Assembly: GCA_023334545.1 (NCBI GenBank)
Contig: JAADVB010000010.1
Coordinates: 1-64,000 of the forward strand
Direction: 5' to 3'
Length of the DNA stretch: 64,000 bases
DNA from: Salisapilia sapeloensis
Taxonomy: Eukaryota; Oomycota; Peronosporomycetes; Peronosporales; Salisapiliaceae
Positions within the stretch are counted from its first letter, which is position 1; every line of letters begins with the position of its first letter. This document shows positions 53,024 to 63,871 of the stretch, piece after piece. The notes beneath the pieces were generated by a model that saw only the letters and a list, made by a program, of their open reading frames with translations, was not told where the DNA came from and did not search any database. The position numbers were made by a program, and so were the translations under genes.

Positions 53024-53164
53024 AAGGATGGTATAAACTAGAGATTATGCACATTGTCCGCATATTCGTACGTGGGTGTACAGAATGCATGTTTGCATCC
53101 ACTGCCTTTTGAGACTTCAGTCTCCAATATACCACGCAGTATCTACGTCGCCACGGTTTCAAGC

Positions 53165-53662
53165 ATGTCGGTTTCAGCTGTGACACTTGGCCTCCAAGCG
53201 GCAACCGTCACTTCATCTGGGCTTTTTGCCGGTGCAGCACTCTACATCTCTGCCGTCCAGCAACCGACTTTAGTTCAAGCCCATGACCTCGACCCATCCT
53301 TTCGTCCCCCGTTCTTCCGTGTTATGTATGGACGTGCGACGATTATGCAGGCGTCGCTTGCGGTAGTGAGTGGTGCCAGCGCTTTGGCTACATACGCGCT
53401 AAGCAGTGATGCCATGCCCATGATCGTGTCACGCTTGTATCTTTTCGGTGGGATGCTTATGCTTGGCATCCCCGTCTACACCGTCTTCGTTATGCTGCCG
53501 ACCAACAACCTGCTCAAGGACACGCCAGCAGCAATGAAAAAGGGCAGCGAATGGTTCAACGAGAAGCTCGCTGTGTGGGATCGAATGCACCAGGTGCGCA
53601 TTTTGGCCAGTAGCATGGCATTCGCAAGTTTCATTGCTGCTCTCGTGCTGAATCAAAAGTGA
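53165..53662 (+). CDS. DUF1772 (anthrone oxygenase-like) membrane protein
   Basis: 165 residues from the ATG at 53165, a usual length for the family. Four membrane helices are visible: TVTSSGLFAGAALYISAVQQP, the region of QASLAVVSGASALATYAL, LYLFGGMLMLGIPVYTVFVM, and RILASSMAFASFIAALVL. The conserved family pattern of a small-residue helix 1 followed by QxP and the loop PTNNLLKD is present. Fungal relatives are linked to anthrone oxidation, but most members have no known activity. The location is probably an internal or plasma membrane. Confidence 0.75.
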   Translation: MSVSAVTLGLQAATVTSSGLFAGAALYISAVQQPTLVQAHDLDPSFRPPFFRVMYGRATIMQASLAVVSGASALATYALSSDAMPMIVSRLYLFGGMLMLGIPVYTVFVMLPTNNLLKDTPAAMKKGSEWFNEKLAVWDRMHQVRILASSMAFASFIAALVLNQK

Positions 53663-53840
53663 ACTGAAGGGAGGCCAGCCTTTGGAATACAAGACAGAGT
53701 GCCAAAATGGACTTTTGAATAAAATCGGATCGCTTTGGAAAGCATTTTTACATCAATACGTGCTGCCTTTCGTCTCCTACTTCTTTTTAGTTTCCATATA
53801 AAACAAAAGCTACAGTGCAGCAGGAACGAGAAGTGCTACT

Positions 53841-54458
53841 ATGATGAAGCTGTATCCGCCACCTCCGAGCCACGACATGAGCATTGAAGAAGAGACCAGT
53901 GATCCCGCGGCTGATCGTGCAGCCTTCTACCGTGCCATTGCAGACCACTACATGAAGCACTGCCATCTCATTTACTACCAGAACATCCAGCTTATCGATG
54001 AAAATCGCAAGCTGCGTCATATGCTTGAAAACACCCATGTCAGCGACGCTGAGTTACCACATCCTGCTCCACAGCCATTCCAGCTGCACCAAGTCCACGA
54101 GGAACTTTCGCGCGAACCAGTGAAGGAGTCAGATGAGCATCAACTGCGTCCTAGACGGTCCATCCTGAAGGAACCTTCCATCGAGAGAGGTTCGCAAAAG
54201 GTGACGATAGCTGATAGAAACGCAGCGCCTCCAAGTAGCAGTAGTAACTTGGATGACAATAAATCGTACTACTCGGCACCAGACGAAGCCGAGTCGACTC
54301 GCGCCCAAGTGGATGAACGTGAGGAGGATGAAAGCTACCTAGCGCTCACTCGCATGCACGGCGACGACAATGAAAGTTGGCACCATCGCGCGCTCCGCAA
54401 GCTCTCACTCATGCGCAAAAAGAAACAGGCAGAGAAGAGGACACGAAAAGGGTACTAG
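53841..54458 (+). CDS. hypothetical protein with short coiled coil
   Basis: 205 residues from ATG ATG at 53841. The N-terminal 70 residues include a helix (AFYRAIADHYMKHCHLIYYQ, then IDENRKLRHMLENT) likely to form a short coiled coil. The middle is acidic and Ser/Pro-rich, with PRRSILKEPS and a Ser run. The end is strongly basic (LRKLSLMRKKKQAEKRTRKGY) and could be a nuclear signal. No family recognised. The stop is 80 bases from the stop of the convergent kinesin gene. Confidence 0.6.
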   Translation: MMKLYPPPPSHDMSIEEETSDPAADRAAFYRAIADHYMKHCHLIYYQNIQLIDENRKLRHMLENTHVSDAELPHPAPQPFQLHQVHEELSREPVKESDEHQLRPRRSILKEPSIERGSQKVTIADRNAAPPSSSSNLDDNKSYYSAPDEAESTRAQVDEREEDESYLALTRMHGDDNESWHHRALRKLSLMRKKKQAEKRTRKGY

Positions 54459-54538
54459 TAGGCACGTGACGTACAGTACATCGATACGACAGTAGCGTTG
54501 CATTTTTATAATTTCGCAATCGCAGTGAAAGCTTTGCC

Positions 54539-56774
54539 TTATCCGAATGGTTTATCCCAATACAGCATCTTCCTGTTCTCTTTCTCAAGTCGTTCATTCT
54601 GGCGTCCTAGCTCTACAATATCGTCTCGAGCCAGTCGTAGCAACTTGATCGCGTGGGCATACTTGTCGTCCATGTGCTGCTTCTCCTTCAAGAACTCCGC
54701 CTTGACTGCCTCGACGTGCTGCACCATCTTTTCTCGTACATCGCGTCGCCACTCGATGTGCTCCGTCTTCATTCGAAACAATTGCTGCTGAAGCTCCACT
54801 GCCCTTGCTCGCTGGGCCTCCACCTCCTCTGCGAGCTTTTGCTCTTTGTCTGCCGTGGCTTCTAAAGCAACACGAAGTTGCTGCTTTTCTTCCTCCGCAG
54901 CTCCCTGTAGCTTCTTTTTCTCTTCTTCCAATGCCTGCTCCAAGTACGCCGCTCGCTCCTGCTTCATTTTCTCCCGCTCGTCCTCCTGAATCGCCTTACG
55001 AAGCTTTTCATCCTCCTCCAGTAACCCGTTCGCAGCTGCTGCCTCAGCTTCCAGATCCGCAATGCTTTCCTCGCATTCCTTCAGCTCATCTTTAACTTGG
55101 ACTAGCTCGTCTCGGTCTGCCAAGACGACTTGTTTAGCCACTTCGATACTCTTGACCAACACCGTCTTCTCGTGAGCGGACAAGGCAGGATTCAACTGGA
55201 AGCTCTCCACTTTCTCCTGTAGTTCTGTCTTGTGAGCAGCGTAGTTAACTTTCACCGTCTTCAGCTTCTTGGACAGCTGAACTCGTTTCTGCTGCAGCGA
55301 CTTTGCTCGTTTCATGTTCTCAAGTTTCTCTTGCTTCACCGTCTGCATGAAACTCAAGATCTTGGTCTCATTCGCCAGACTTTTTGCTCGCTCTTCTTCA
55401 TACAACTTCGTCAGTCGCTCCTTCTCTTCCCAAGATTGTTGTTTTGCTTTCTCAAGATTCGCAATCGTCTCCTCCATCTTTCCCATTGCTTCAGTAGGTG
55501 CTTCTCCGGACGAACTGGTGTCTAGAACAGAGGATGACGTATCTGGACGAACCATCTGCCGTAGCTTTTCAATCTCTTCCCTCAACTCTCGTATAATGCG
55601 TTCGTTGACATCTTCATTCTTCTTCGTCGCGTTCTTGATTGACTTTGCTCGATGAGCATACTGTAGCGTGCTTAGTGTTTCGTCGATATTGTCTTCGGCT
55701 GGAGAGATGGCAGCAACCATGACAGTCAATGCGTTACCACCTAAAGATTCCTGCAAGAGACGAGTAAGTTTCGAGTCTCGATACGGCACATGCATCGCGT
55801 TCTTCCCCTTTGTAGGAGATCCTCCAGCAGGTTTCTCCGCCAGCATGTTTATCACGTTGCCAAGGGCACTGAGACTCTTGTTGATAGAGGCACCTTCTTT
55901 CAGTCGGTCTCCAGTCGCTCCTGTCTTTGACGCTCTCTCAGATCCTGCCAGATCCACTAAGTTCAGTTTGGCCGTCATGCAAGTGTCTTTCATCACGCCA
56001 CAAACTTCCTGAGACCTTTTGGACGCCACCTTGATTGTAAAGCAAGTGTGGGAGCGAGAACTACGTTCATTCATCTGTGTTGCGGCTACTTGTCGAACTT
56101 TATTGCCTTGTTCGAGTAACCTTTGTACGTCTGCTGGTCCATGAACCACCAATTCAGCCAATGGTTCGACGTAGATACCGAGATTGGGATGCTCTCGGAT
56201 CTTCAGTACCCGGTCGGAAGGATTCAGCAGATCCTTTAGTACTTCGTTGTAGATTTCCAAGAATGATACCGTGATCTGGAAGTCGAGTCCTTGGTCACCT
56301 TCCTCACCACGAGCTTCTTCTTGGCACTGGGCGACACGCTTAAATAAATCTTGATACATCAACGGCAGCAGTCCTGGCGAATCATTAACTCCGCCGAGCA
56401 TCGTATGCGTCTTTCCAGAGCTATCGTGTCAGCTTAGCATAAGCAGTGGGAACGACTACAAGAGCCACTTACCCAGTTTGACCATAAGCGAAGATGGTGC
56501 CATTGTATCCCTGCAGTGCCTTTTCAACTAATGGCATTGCCAGTGCCTGATAAACTTCGTCCTGCGTTGAGCCCTCGCCATAGGCGTGGTCGAACGTAAA
56601 CTGTCGAGGTGCATGGCTAGTGGACCCGGTTGAAGTCCCAGGGGCATGCTCTTCATCCAAGAAAATTGTCGATCCATCCACAACACGTACGATCGATCGA
56701 GAGTTGAGCTGTGTCTCGCGCGAGTTCATCGGCCGGCATCGTACCGCCACTCGAACATTGACGTCCGTCGCCAT
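54539..56774 (-). CDS. N-terminal motor kinesin
   Basis: Exons 56774-56473 and 56420-54539 encode 727 residues; the 52-nt intron splits the P-loop (GQTG|SGKT). Motor signatures: VRVAVRCRPMNSRE, FAYGQTGSGKTHTMLG, switch I NERSSRSH, switch II DLAGSERASKTG, and YRDSKLTRLLQESLGG. The neck region reads AHRAKSIKNATKKNEDVNE with IRELREEIEKLRQ. After ~340 the protein is almost wholly coiled coil to the end. The motor and neck are most like kinesin-3-type or related plus-end motors, but no FHA or PH domain is present, so the subfamily is left open. It should drive cargo or axonemal transport. The ATG at 56774 starts MATDVNVRV. Confidence 0.9.
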
Positions 56775-56895
56775 GCTTCTGTCCGCTAGATCTTGCGTAC
56801 TAGATCGACTCTTTACCAGACGAAACCGACATCGAGTAGCCGTATAGAACTGCAATGCATTCAACAAGGTACAGAAAGCTATTGAAATACACTCC

Positions 56896-57797
56896 TCATT
56901 TCTTTTCCTCTACTGCAGACCGACCAAAGTTGGACTCTGGTTTCGATTCATCAGATACCTTTTGCCCTCCAAACTGACCTCGGAACGGTAGCAAGGGAGA
57001 CACTTTTTCTCGAAACTGCCATTTCAATCGGTCGAATGCACCCTCCATTGAGTCGAGAGCAGGACGAACGTCCAGGTAGACGGACAGCGGACGTCCAGGA
57101 GACGGCTGACCAGAGTAAAAATCTATCACGTATCGGACTTCCTTTCCATCTCGCTCGACGATCCAGTCATGACGATCGAATGGCTCCACCGCCCTACGAT
57201 CGATTCCATTTAGTCTATCAAAGATCTATCCCATACAGCGATGATAAAGGTACCAGCCGAGCGCAGTCATGATCCTAGCTTTAGGACTCAAATCCTTGGG
57301 CTTACCGATGAAGCGCTTTAGCTTCGGAGCTTCCTTTGCTCTGTAGACATCTTGTTAGTACTGATTATTATCATTTGTATGAGACAGACATACGGATGGA
57401 AGCTTTCCCACTCGAGCACTTGCTTCCAGCTCTGCTCGTTCACGGCATTATGAATAGCTACGATGGTCCGCATCTGCTCTGTCTCTGGAGCCCAGCCTTT
57501 GCGCTTCATAGCTTTGAAGTACATGTCTTCCGACGGATATTCCCAATGCTCATTCTTGCCAGTCTGGTGGTCCGGAGTGAACTCATTCGTTTTCGGAATG
57601 CTCGACACTTCACGATCCCTGGACAAAACGTTGCTAGAGCTGGAAGAGTCCGTAGAAACTTCCCATCCGTCCGGGTGCTGAGCAGCTTGCATCAGTTTAC
57701 TGCCAAAACCGCAATTGCCATCTTTGTCGGCACTCTTGGAGCCACTGGACTGTTCGTGATGCGGGCATCCTGCCGGAGATTGCTCTGTCGATGCCAT
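56896..57797 (-). CDS. HCCS: cytochrome c heme lyase (holocytochrome c synthase)
   Basis: Exons 57797-57394, 57340-57254 and 57193-56896 encode 262 residues with introns of 53 and 60 nt, all in phase. The heme-regulatory CP motif is at the N-terminus (GCPHHEQ). Conserved blocks follow: [55 protein letters not shown], and [20 protein letters not shown] with [10 protein letters not shown]. The enzyme attaches heme covalently to apocytochrome c in the mitochondrial intermembrane space. It is imported without a cleavable leader, and none is seen. The start is 289 bases from the divergent SF3A3 gene. Confidence 0.93.
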
Positions 57798-58086
57798 GTT
57801 TTGCTTTGGATAGTATCAAGTGGATTTACAAAGGTATGGACCGCTGGAATGTACTCGGTACGCTCACTCTTGGGCGATACTTTAGTTGTGGTCGCGAATG
57901 TCTGTCACAAAACACTTGATTCAAGTATGTGCTCGAAGCTATCCAAAAAAGCCATTTTAAAGATACTATTTATTTACATAATAAAGTATGTAGAGTGTAA
58001 ATAAAATCTTAAAAGATAATTAGGATATTTTTAAAATAAATTTTGCACAAAAACAAAACACAAGCGACACAAGTCCAGGAGCGGTC

Positions 58087-59729
58087 ATGTCGTCGACTAC
58101 GCTAGAGCAGCTCCGGTCGGAGCAGGAGAATATTGAGACGCTAGAAAGGCACATTGTTGCCGTGCTAGGTGAGAAGTCCCGCAACGTAAGTGGAATCTTG
58201 TGATGTGCATTATATGACTTGTAATGGCATCCTAACGATCCCGTTCTTGACTGGACAGCATCGAGGGCGTGTGCTGCATGGACACAAAGTCAGCAATCTT
58301 TTGGATGAGGTAGTTCAGCGTAGTCAACATGTAAAGGAGCTATACGACGACAAAGACAAGTACGTTCCCACATATCTTTTCTGTTTCGATCTACGATACT
58401 CACCGAGATACATAAAATAGCACCTTTGCAGACGAGATGGAGAACATGAAAGGCCGTGCAGTATTTACCAGCTTCTACGAGCAGCTCAAGTCCATCCGAA
58501 ACTTTCATAAAAAGTATCCGAATGCGAACGTCCGTCACGAACCGGACGTCCAGAGCGCACTCAATCCACAAGTCAACGTACACAGTCTTCCATTCCATCT
58601 ACCACGTTCAGCCATGATCTAATGCTGTATATGTGTATAGTTTTCAGGAGAAGAGCACTTTGGCAAGTATGTGGACCTGCACGAGTTCTACCTTCGGTTT
58701 ATCAACCTCGAGATCTATAAGCAGTACCATCAAGACCCTGCATCCATGGACTACCTTGCCTACCTCCTAAAACTGAATGATTTTAGTAGTCTCCCTCAGA
58801 CTCAAAAGCTCGCCTCCAACGAATACAAGACCTACTTGGTCGACTTGAAGGTGTATCTCTTGGACTTTTACAGACGCACGCAGCCTCTCGTGGATCTAGA
58901 GGAAGTGTTGGAGGAGACAAAAAATAAATTCGAAAAGGATTGGGCACTCAACCAAGTGGCGAACTGGAATAACGAAGCGACCGTGTCGAATGAACACAAT
59001 GAAAACTACTGCGTCGCCTGTAAGAAGCAGTTCTCTTCTTCAGGGGTCTACCAAGGACATTTGAAGGGTAAAAAACACCGTCGTAACGAAGAAGAGATGA
59101 AAAAGTCTGGAGAGACGTCAACAGAGAGCTCTGCATCTGACGCTAAGGATGTCGCGTTCAATGAAATCCTCATCCGCCGCCTTTACGAGCTCCTGACCGA
59201 AGTCATCCACGCCACAGTTGCGTACTTGGAAGTGAAGCAGACGAGAACGCACGAGGAGCTGCAGGCTGAAGCAGAGGAGGAAGAGGCTGGTGCCTTCTCA
59301 GACGTGGATGAGGAGAACCACGAGGACGCAGACGAGGATGAAGACGCGATAATCCAGAACCCGCTCAACCTGCCACTTGGATGGGACGGCAAGCCCATTC
59401 CGTACTGGCTCTACAAGCTCCATGGTCTCGGCACGGAGTTCAAGTGCGAGATCTGTGGCAACCATAGCTACTGGGGTCGACGCAACTTTGATCGCCACTT
59501 CCAAGAGTGGCGACACGCGTTCGGCATGCGGCGACTGCAGATTCCGAATACGAAACACTTTCATGACATTACGCTTATTAAGGACGCGATCGAGTTGTAT
59601 GCAAAGCTCAAGGACCAGATTGATGGAGAGAACTGGAAGGCTGAGAATGAAGAGGAGTTTGAGGACTCGGAAGGCAACGTCCTGACTAGGAAAACTTATG
59701 AAGACCTTGCGAGACAGGGTCTTTTGTAG
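58087..59729 (+). CDS. SF3A3: splicing factor 3A subunit 3 (SF3a60)
   Basis: Exons 58087-58185, 58259-58359, 58421-58577 and 58641-59729 encode 481 residues (human 501). All junctions keep phase and introns are 61-73 nt. Conserved parts are the N-terminal helices (LEQLRSEQENIETLERHIV), HKVSNLLDEVVQRS, FYEQLKSIRNFHKKYPN, and FSGEEHFGKYVDLHEFY. A U1-type zinc finger (YCVACKKQF ... HLKGKKH) is followed by an acidic linker and a matrin-type C2H2 finger (FKCEICGNHSYWGRRNFDRH). The protein belongs to the U2 snRNP and supports branch-site recognition. It shares a promoter region with HCCS. Confidence 0.93.
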
Positions 59730-59951
59730 TCACGAGAGTAATCCAGCTTCCATTTCACTCACTACTCTTGTTTCCGTCTTGCCTTAGCTTTATGCTAAGC
59801 ATCAAAGTGTAGATGATTAGGTAGTGAACAAGTAGAAAATGTAATCAGGCTGAGGGTCACGGTAGATCCGGAGCTGGTACTCCAGTGATCGTACTTGATC
59901 GAGGGCGGTATTCGATGCGATTCGAAGCAGATTCTGAGTAGATCCAAGTAC

Positions 59952-60709
59952 ATGCTTCGACTGCACCGCCGCCTTCTATCCAATTTCCGACCAAGTTTTA
60001 CAGCAACTACCATGAGCACGCATTCCACACCCACAGCCTTGATTCCGATTGCTGACGGAAGCGAAGAGACCGAAGCCGTGACTTTGGCCGACGTCCTCGT
60101 GCGAGGAGGTGTCAAGGTATCTATGCACGCCGTTTGTATCCGATAGGCCTCGCAATGTATGTCTTACACGCTATACTTAGGTTACCATGGCAACTGTTGG
60201 TCAAAAGACAAATAACGTTGTTGCTATGTCCCGTGGTGTCAAGATCCAAGGCGATGCTGCTATTGAGGATTGTAACGACGTCTCATATGATCTTATCGTC
60301 GTTCCCGGTGTACGTTTGTCCAGATATTAACTTGTATCTATCAACTAATTACAAAATTCGACTGCAGGGAAAGCAAGGAGCGGAGAATTTGAGCGCGTGT
60401 GAGACCTTGACGACTCTGCTTCAGAAGCAAAAGGAGCAAGGAAAGCTATATGGAGCCATCTGTGCTGCTCCTGGTATCGTGCTCGCACCGCATGGACTGC
60501 TTCCGGCCGAAGCGACGGGATATCCTGGCTTCGAGGACCGTATGACGTCCACCCGCCTGAGCGAGGACACAGTGGTGGTGAGTGGTCACTGCGTAACTAG
60601 TAGGGGACCTGGCACGGCGATGGCTATGGCCATAAAGCTCGTGGAGATTCTGTCTGGCAAAGAGACCGCAGACTCGGTTGCCAAGGGACTTCTACATCCA
60701 TTTGCTTAA
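59952..60709 (+). CDS. DJ-1/PARK7 homologue with possible mitochondrial leader
   Basis: Exons 59952-60116, 60181-60309 and 60368-60709 encode 211 residues; introns are 64 and 58 nt, both phase 0. From the ATG at 59952 the protein begins MLRLHRRLLSNFRPSF, an arginine-rich amphipathic stretch suited to mitochondrial import. The in-frame ATG at 60012 (MSTHSTPTAL) would give a cytosolic form. The DJ-1 fold is clear: ADGSEETEAVTLADVL with the conserved Glu, DLIVVPGGKQGAENL, and the nucleophile elbow GAICAAPG with Cys ~130. The His partner lies in DTVVVSGHCVTSRGPGTA. Family members act as oxidative-stress proteins with proposed glyoxalase or deglycase activity. Dual targeting is inferred. Confidence 0.9.
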
Positions 60710-60831
60710 GACGATGGATGACGCCCAAGTTTCCATGACACTATGAGAATATAAGTCTTCTCGTTTCACTAGACAAGAACAAATTTGCATGCAAATGTAC
60801 ATTGATGACGCTTAAGTAGTATAGAAAAGCA

Positions 60832-62430
60832 CTATAGCCGAACAATCTGGCTGGTGTCAAGCTTGTTGATGAACCACGGAGATTGGCAAATATCCTCTTC
60901 TTCCGACCTTCGGCGTTTCTGGACCATAACGATGATAAGGATCGAAAGGATGATAGCCAGCAGTACGACACAGCCTAGCATCCAGTAGGCGTAGTTATCG
61001 GTATCTGACCCACTAGATGGGCCATTCGACTCAGTCTTGGCCACGGAAATTTTACCCCCAACGTTTTTCTCATCATCTGCCTCACGCAGTGCTTTCTGGA
61101 CACTACAGTAAAGGAGAGCCGCATTCCCGACATTTTTACGCGTCATGCACAATCGGCATTCAGTACCTTGTTGGCATCCAGGCAGATCTCTGGCCATGTC
61201 ACCAGTACATCGGTCGTCGGTAGTATACGACACATCTGTGTAAGAAGACTTGTCGACGTAGCTTTGACACTCGGACGGACAATCGGCAAAGTGCTTGTTC
61301 TTTTCATTCTTGCTTCCGTTGCGGCAGTAGCGACATTGGCTCTCGTAGAAGCAACCGTTGCCGCCATTCGCACATATTTGATCCGGGTAGGCAGATATTC
61401 CCACAGCAACGTCGCCCAGCGACACCTCATCGCCACAATTGGATACCTTGTCATCGCTGTTGCCCTCATCAGTACATGAAGTAAGATGGCGGCTTTCGTC
61501 CGTCTTCTGAAAGCGACAGAAGCGGCAGTGGACATCGTCTTCACCAGCATCACCTTCATGTAGGAAGCAACCATAACCTCCATTCTCACATTCTTCATCG
61601 ATGATGGCTGAAATACCAACTCGAATTTCAGCGTAGGAGACACTGGCAGCACATTCGTCGCTATCCATGCTGTAAGAACTATCGAATCTACCATCGCATG
61701 GTAAAAAGTTCTTGCTTTTCTCTGATATTTCCGTTTTACAAAAGCGACAAGCATGACCGTCACTTGGAGGAAAACAACCGATTCCACCTTCATTCAAGCA
61801 GTCTTGATCGTAGTACGCTGAGATGCCAGCATTGGCATCACCGACTGTCACAAGTTCTGGGCAAGTATAATCGTCATGCTGAACGGATCCGCCTGTAGAG
61901 CTGCTAATGGAAGGCACTTCATCATGCTCACATTTCTCCAAATTGAGGCCTTCTGCTGTATCCTCGAGTTTGCAAAGACGACAAGCCATATTTTTTTCCG
62001 AGTACGTCATGCAGCCAAGACCACCACGAGCGAAGCAGTTCTCATCATGTACAGCCGAGATACTATTCGCTTTATCTTCTTCTGAGACTAACATCGTACA
62101 GGAGTCACCTGGTTCCGGCCATTGCTCAGTCGATGCGTCCGAGCTTTCGCCGACCAGGATTTCACTGCACGGAACAAAGTCTGGTGCAGCATCCGTAGCT
62201 TCTGGAGAGAGGCAGAATCGGCAGATATTGCTAAAGCAACCAAGTGTATCTTGAGACTCCTCAGCACAAGTGACGTCTTCCACTGCACTGACACCAATCA
62301 ATGCATCCGGTTCACTGACAAAGTCGGCGCAATTCTTAGTGCCTTTGTCATCAGCAGCTACAATATATGTCGAGTGCGCCATGACAATAAAGGCAAGTTG
62401 GAGACATGTGTAAATCTGTTGATGGCGCAT
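60832..62430 (-). CDS. secreted-type, membrane-anchored cysteine-rich six-repeat protein (copy 2)
   Basis: Single exon of 532 residues, the same length as the inverted copy at 4179-5777. Signal peptide: MRHQQIYTCLQLAFIVMAHS. Six Cys-rich repeats follow in register with copy 1 (for example DDYTCPELVTVGDANAGISA against GDYLCPELVSVGDASVGISA). The membrane helix (YWMLGCVVLLAIILSILIIVM) and basic border KRRRSEEE precede the tail FINKLDTSQIVRL. Coding sequences have drifted substantially while Cys spacing is kept, which points to selection on the fold. Both copies appear intact. It may function at the cell surface or in the cell wall; function is unknown. Confidence 0.85.
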   Translation of the reverse strand: MRHQQIYTCLQLAFIVMAHSTYIVAADDKGTKNCADFVSEPDALIGVSAVEDVTCAEESQDTLGCFSNICRFCLSPEATDAAPDFVPCSEILVGESSDASTEQWPEPGDSCTMLVSEEDKANSISAVHDENCFARGGLGCMTYSEKNMACRLCKLEDTAEGLNLEKCEHDEVPSISSSTGGSVQHDDYTCPELVTVGDANAGISAYYDQDCLNEGGIGCFPPSDGHACRFCKTEISEKSKNFLPCDGRFDSSYSMDSDECAASVSYAEIRVGISAIIDEECENGGYGCFLHEGDAGEDDVHCRFCRFQKTDESRHLTSCTDEGNSDDKVSNCGDEVSLGDVAVGISAYPDQICANGGNGCFYESQCRYCRNGSKNEKNKHFADCPSECQSYVDKSSYTDVSYTTDDRCTGDMARDLPGCQQGTECRLCMTRKNVGNAALLYCSVQKALREADDEKNVGGKISVAKTESNGPSSGSDTDNYAYWMLGCVVLLAIILSILIIVMVQKRRRSEEEDICQSPWFINKLDTSQIVRL

Positions 62431-62913
62431 TGGAGTAGTTTAGAGGATTGCGTTCCGGCGAGGATGCTTGGGTTGTACAGAGTAAATCGATTAATACGTT
62501 GGTAGTTGGTCAGTAAGCATGGTGTACGGTCATACTCTTGGAAAGAATGCGCCATGAACGAACCTCTGTCCATTGGTTGAAGGCACTGGAAAGTCAGACA
62601 ACCTCCTCATAACATATTTCACATGCTTTTTGAATACTCACAAACAGATACCAGAAGTAAACCACTCGATCGCATCTACTGTGGACAGTCGAGGAAGATT
62701 GCTCGCGGCCACCCGTCACGACAAGTTACATTGGGTGTCCAATACTTATTTATAGCATAAAAAGGTTCTACGAAGTAGCTTGACGCTATATGAGGAAGTT
62801 ACGGATGGGATATGCACATGGGATGATCAAAAAAGCACTCGATGATTGTAGGAGGAACGTTCTTGGTATCTTAATGCTAGTGTGAAGCAGCCGTTGTCCA
62901 CTTTGCTCGGCGA
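62431..62913. other. intergenic region, nothing recognised
   Basis: 483 bases between two minus-strand genes. It should contain the promoter of the cysteine-rich protein and the 3' end of the last gene. No repeats or coding remnants were identified. Confidence 0.4.
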
Positions 62914-63871
62914 TTAATGCCGCCACCTGCGCTCATGCCCTTCTTCCATCGGAGGCTCTAGAAACCCGCGAAAAACAATGTCATCCACGTACCATCGAGC
63001 TCCATATCCTTCAGCAAGTCGAAGTTCCATGACTGCTTGAGAATGTGGAAGACTGTGCACGTTCTTCCAGGTCGTCGAATCGAGGACTTCTACAGCTTTG
63101 GCCAATGCCACAGCATTCTTAGCAGCGTCATTGCCTTTGATCTGTCCCCACCAGCCACTAGAACTACGTTCAGAGTGCTTGCTGAACGCCTTTGCACCAA
63201 CGCTGAGTGTGTTACCACGATGGGGTTGCTGGAAGGATGCTAGGCACTGGGATCGAGTAAGTGGTGCTACCAAGCGACTTCCTACGGTTTCGCGGAAACC
63301 GAGAAGAGTTAGTACACCGCGAGCGCCTCCAATCTTGTCCATAAAAGAAGAGACGGCTTGGATATTCTGCTTCTGCAAGCATCAAATTACGCTTAGACAG
63401 AGGAAGACCATGACAAGGTAGAAAGCAGCAAATGAAAAAAAGATTTTTCTTTGCTAAAGCACCATGCAATAAAAAATAAACTTGATTTACCTCTTGCTTG
63501 CTCGACGAAAGCGATCGCATCAAGCTGGAGACACAATCAGACGGGAGCTCGGATATCATATCGTAAGAAGCTTTACTCTCGGTGACACCACCAATTACTG
63601 GTGGAAGCAGGAGAACAGGATTGACATGAGTTGTGCACCATTTTGCGATGACTACTGCCAGTTGCGCTACGAAAGGCGCAGGATGTAGACCCTGAAGCAC
63701 TTGGTCCACTGTCAGTCTCTCTATTGCATTTGGAGCGCAATCCGGGTCTGCAAGTAGTATCTGCTGGCAAAACTGAACAGGGTCTTCTGCATCCATCAGT
63801 GCATTCTCCGTCTGCAAGTACTCTCGCAGCGCTGATTCCACTAGCGTTATCACTGCCGCTTGATCGTCCAT
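62914..63871 (-). CDS. uncharacterised two-exon gene
   Basis: Exons 63871-63491 and 63372-62914 encode 279 residues across a 118-nt intron (GAG|GTAAAT ... TTGCAG|AAG), in phase 0. The start is taken as MDDQAAVITLVESALREYLQ. Residues ~128-150 read AVSSFMDKIGGARGVLTLLG then FRE, which weakly recalls PUB-type helices. The C-terminal block is distinctive: LDSTTWKNVHSLPHSQAVME, GYGARWYVDDIVFRGFLEPP and HERRWRH. I do not recognise the family. The gene lies at the window edge, so a further 5' exon beyond 64000 cannot be excluded. Confidence 0.6.
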
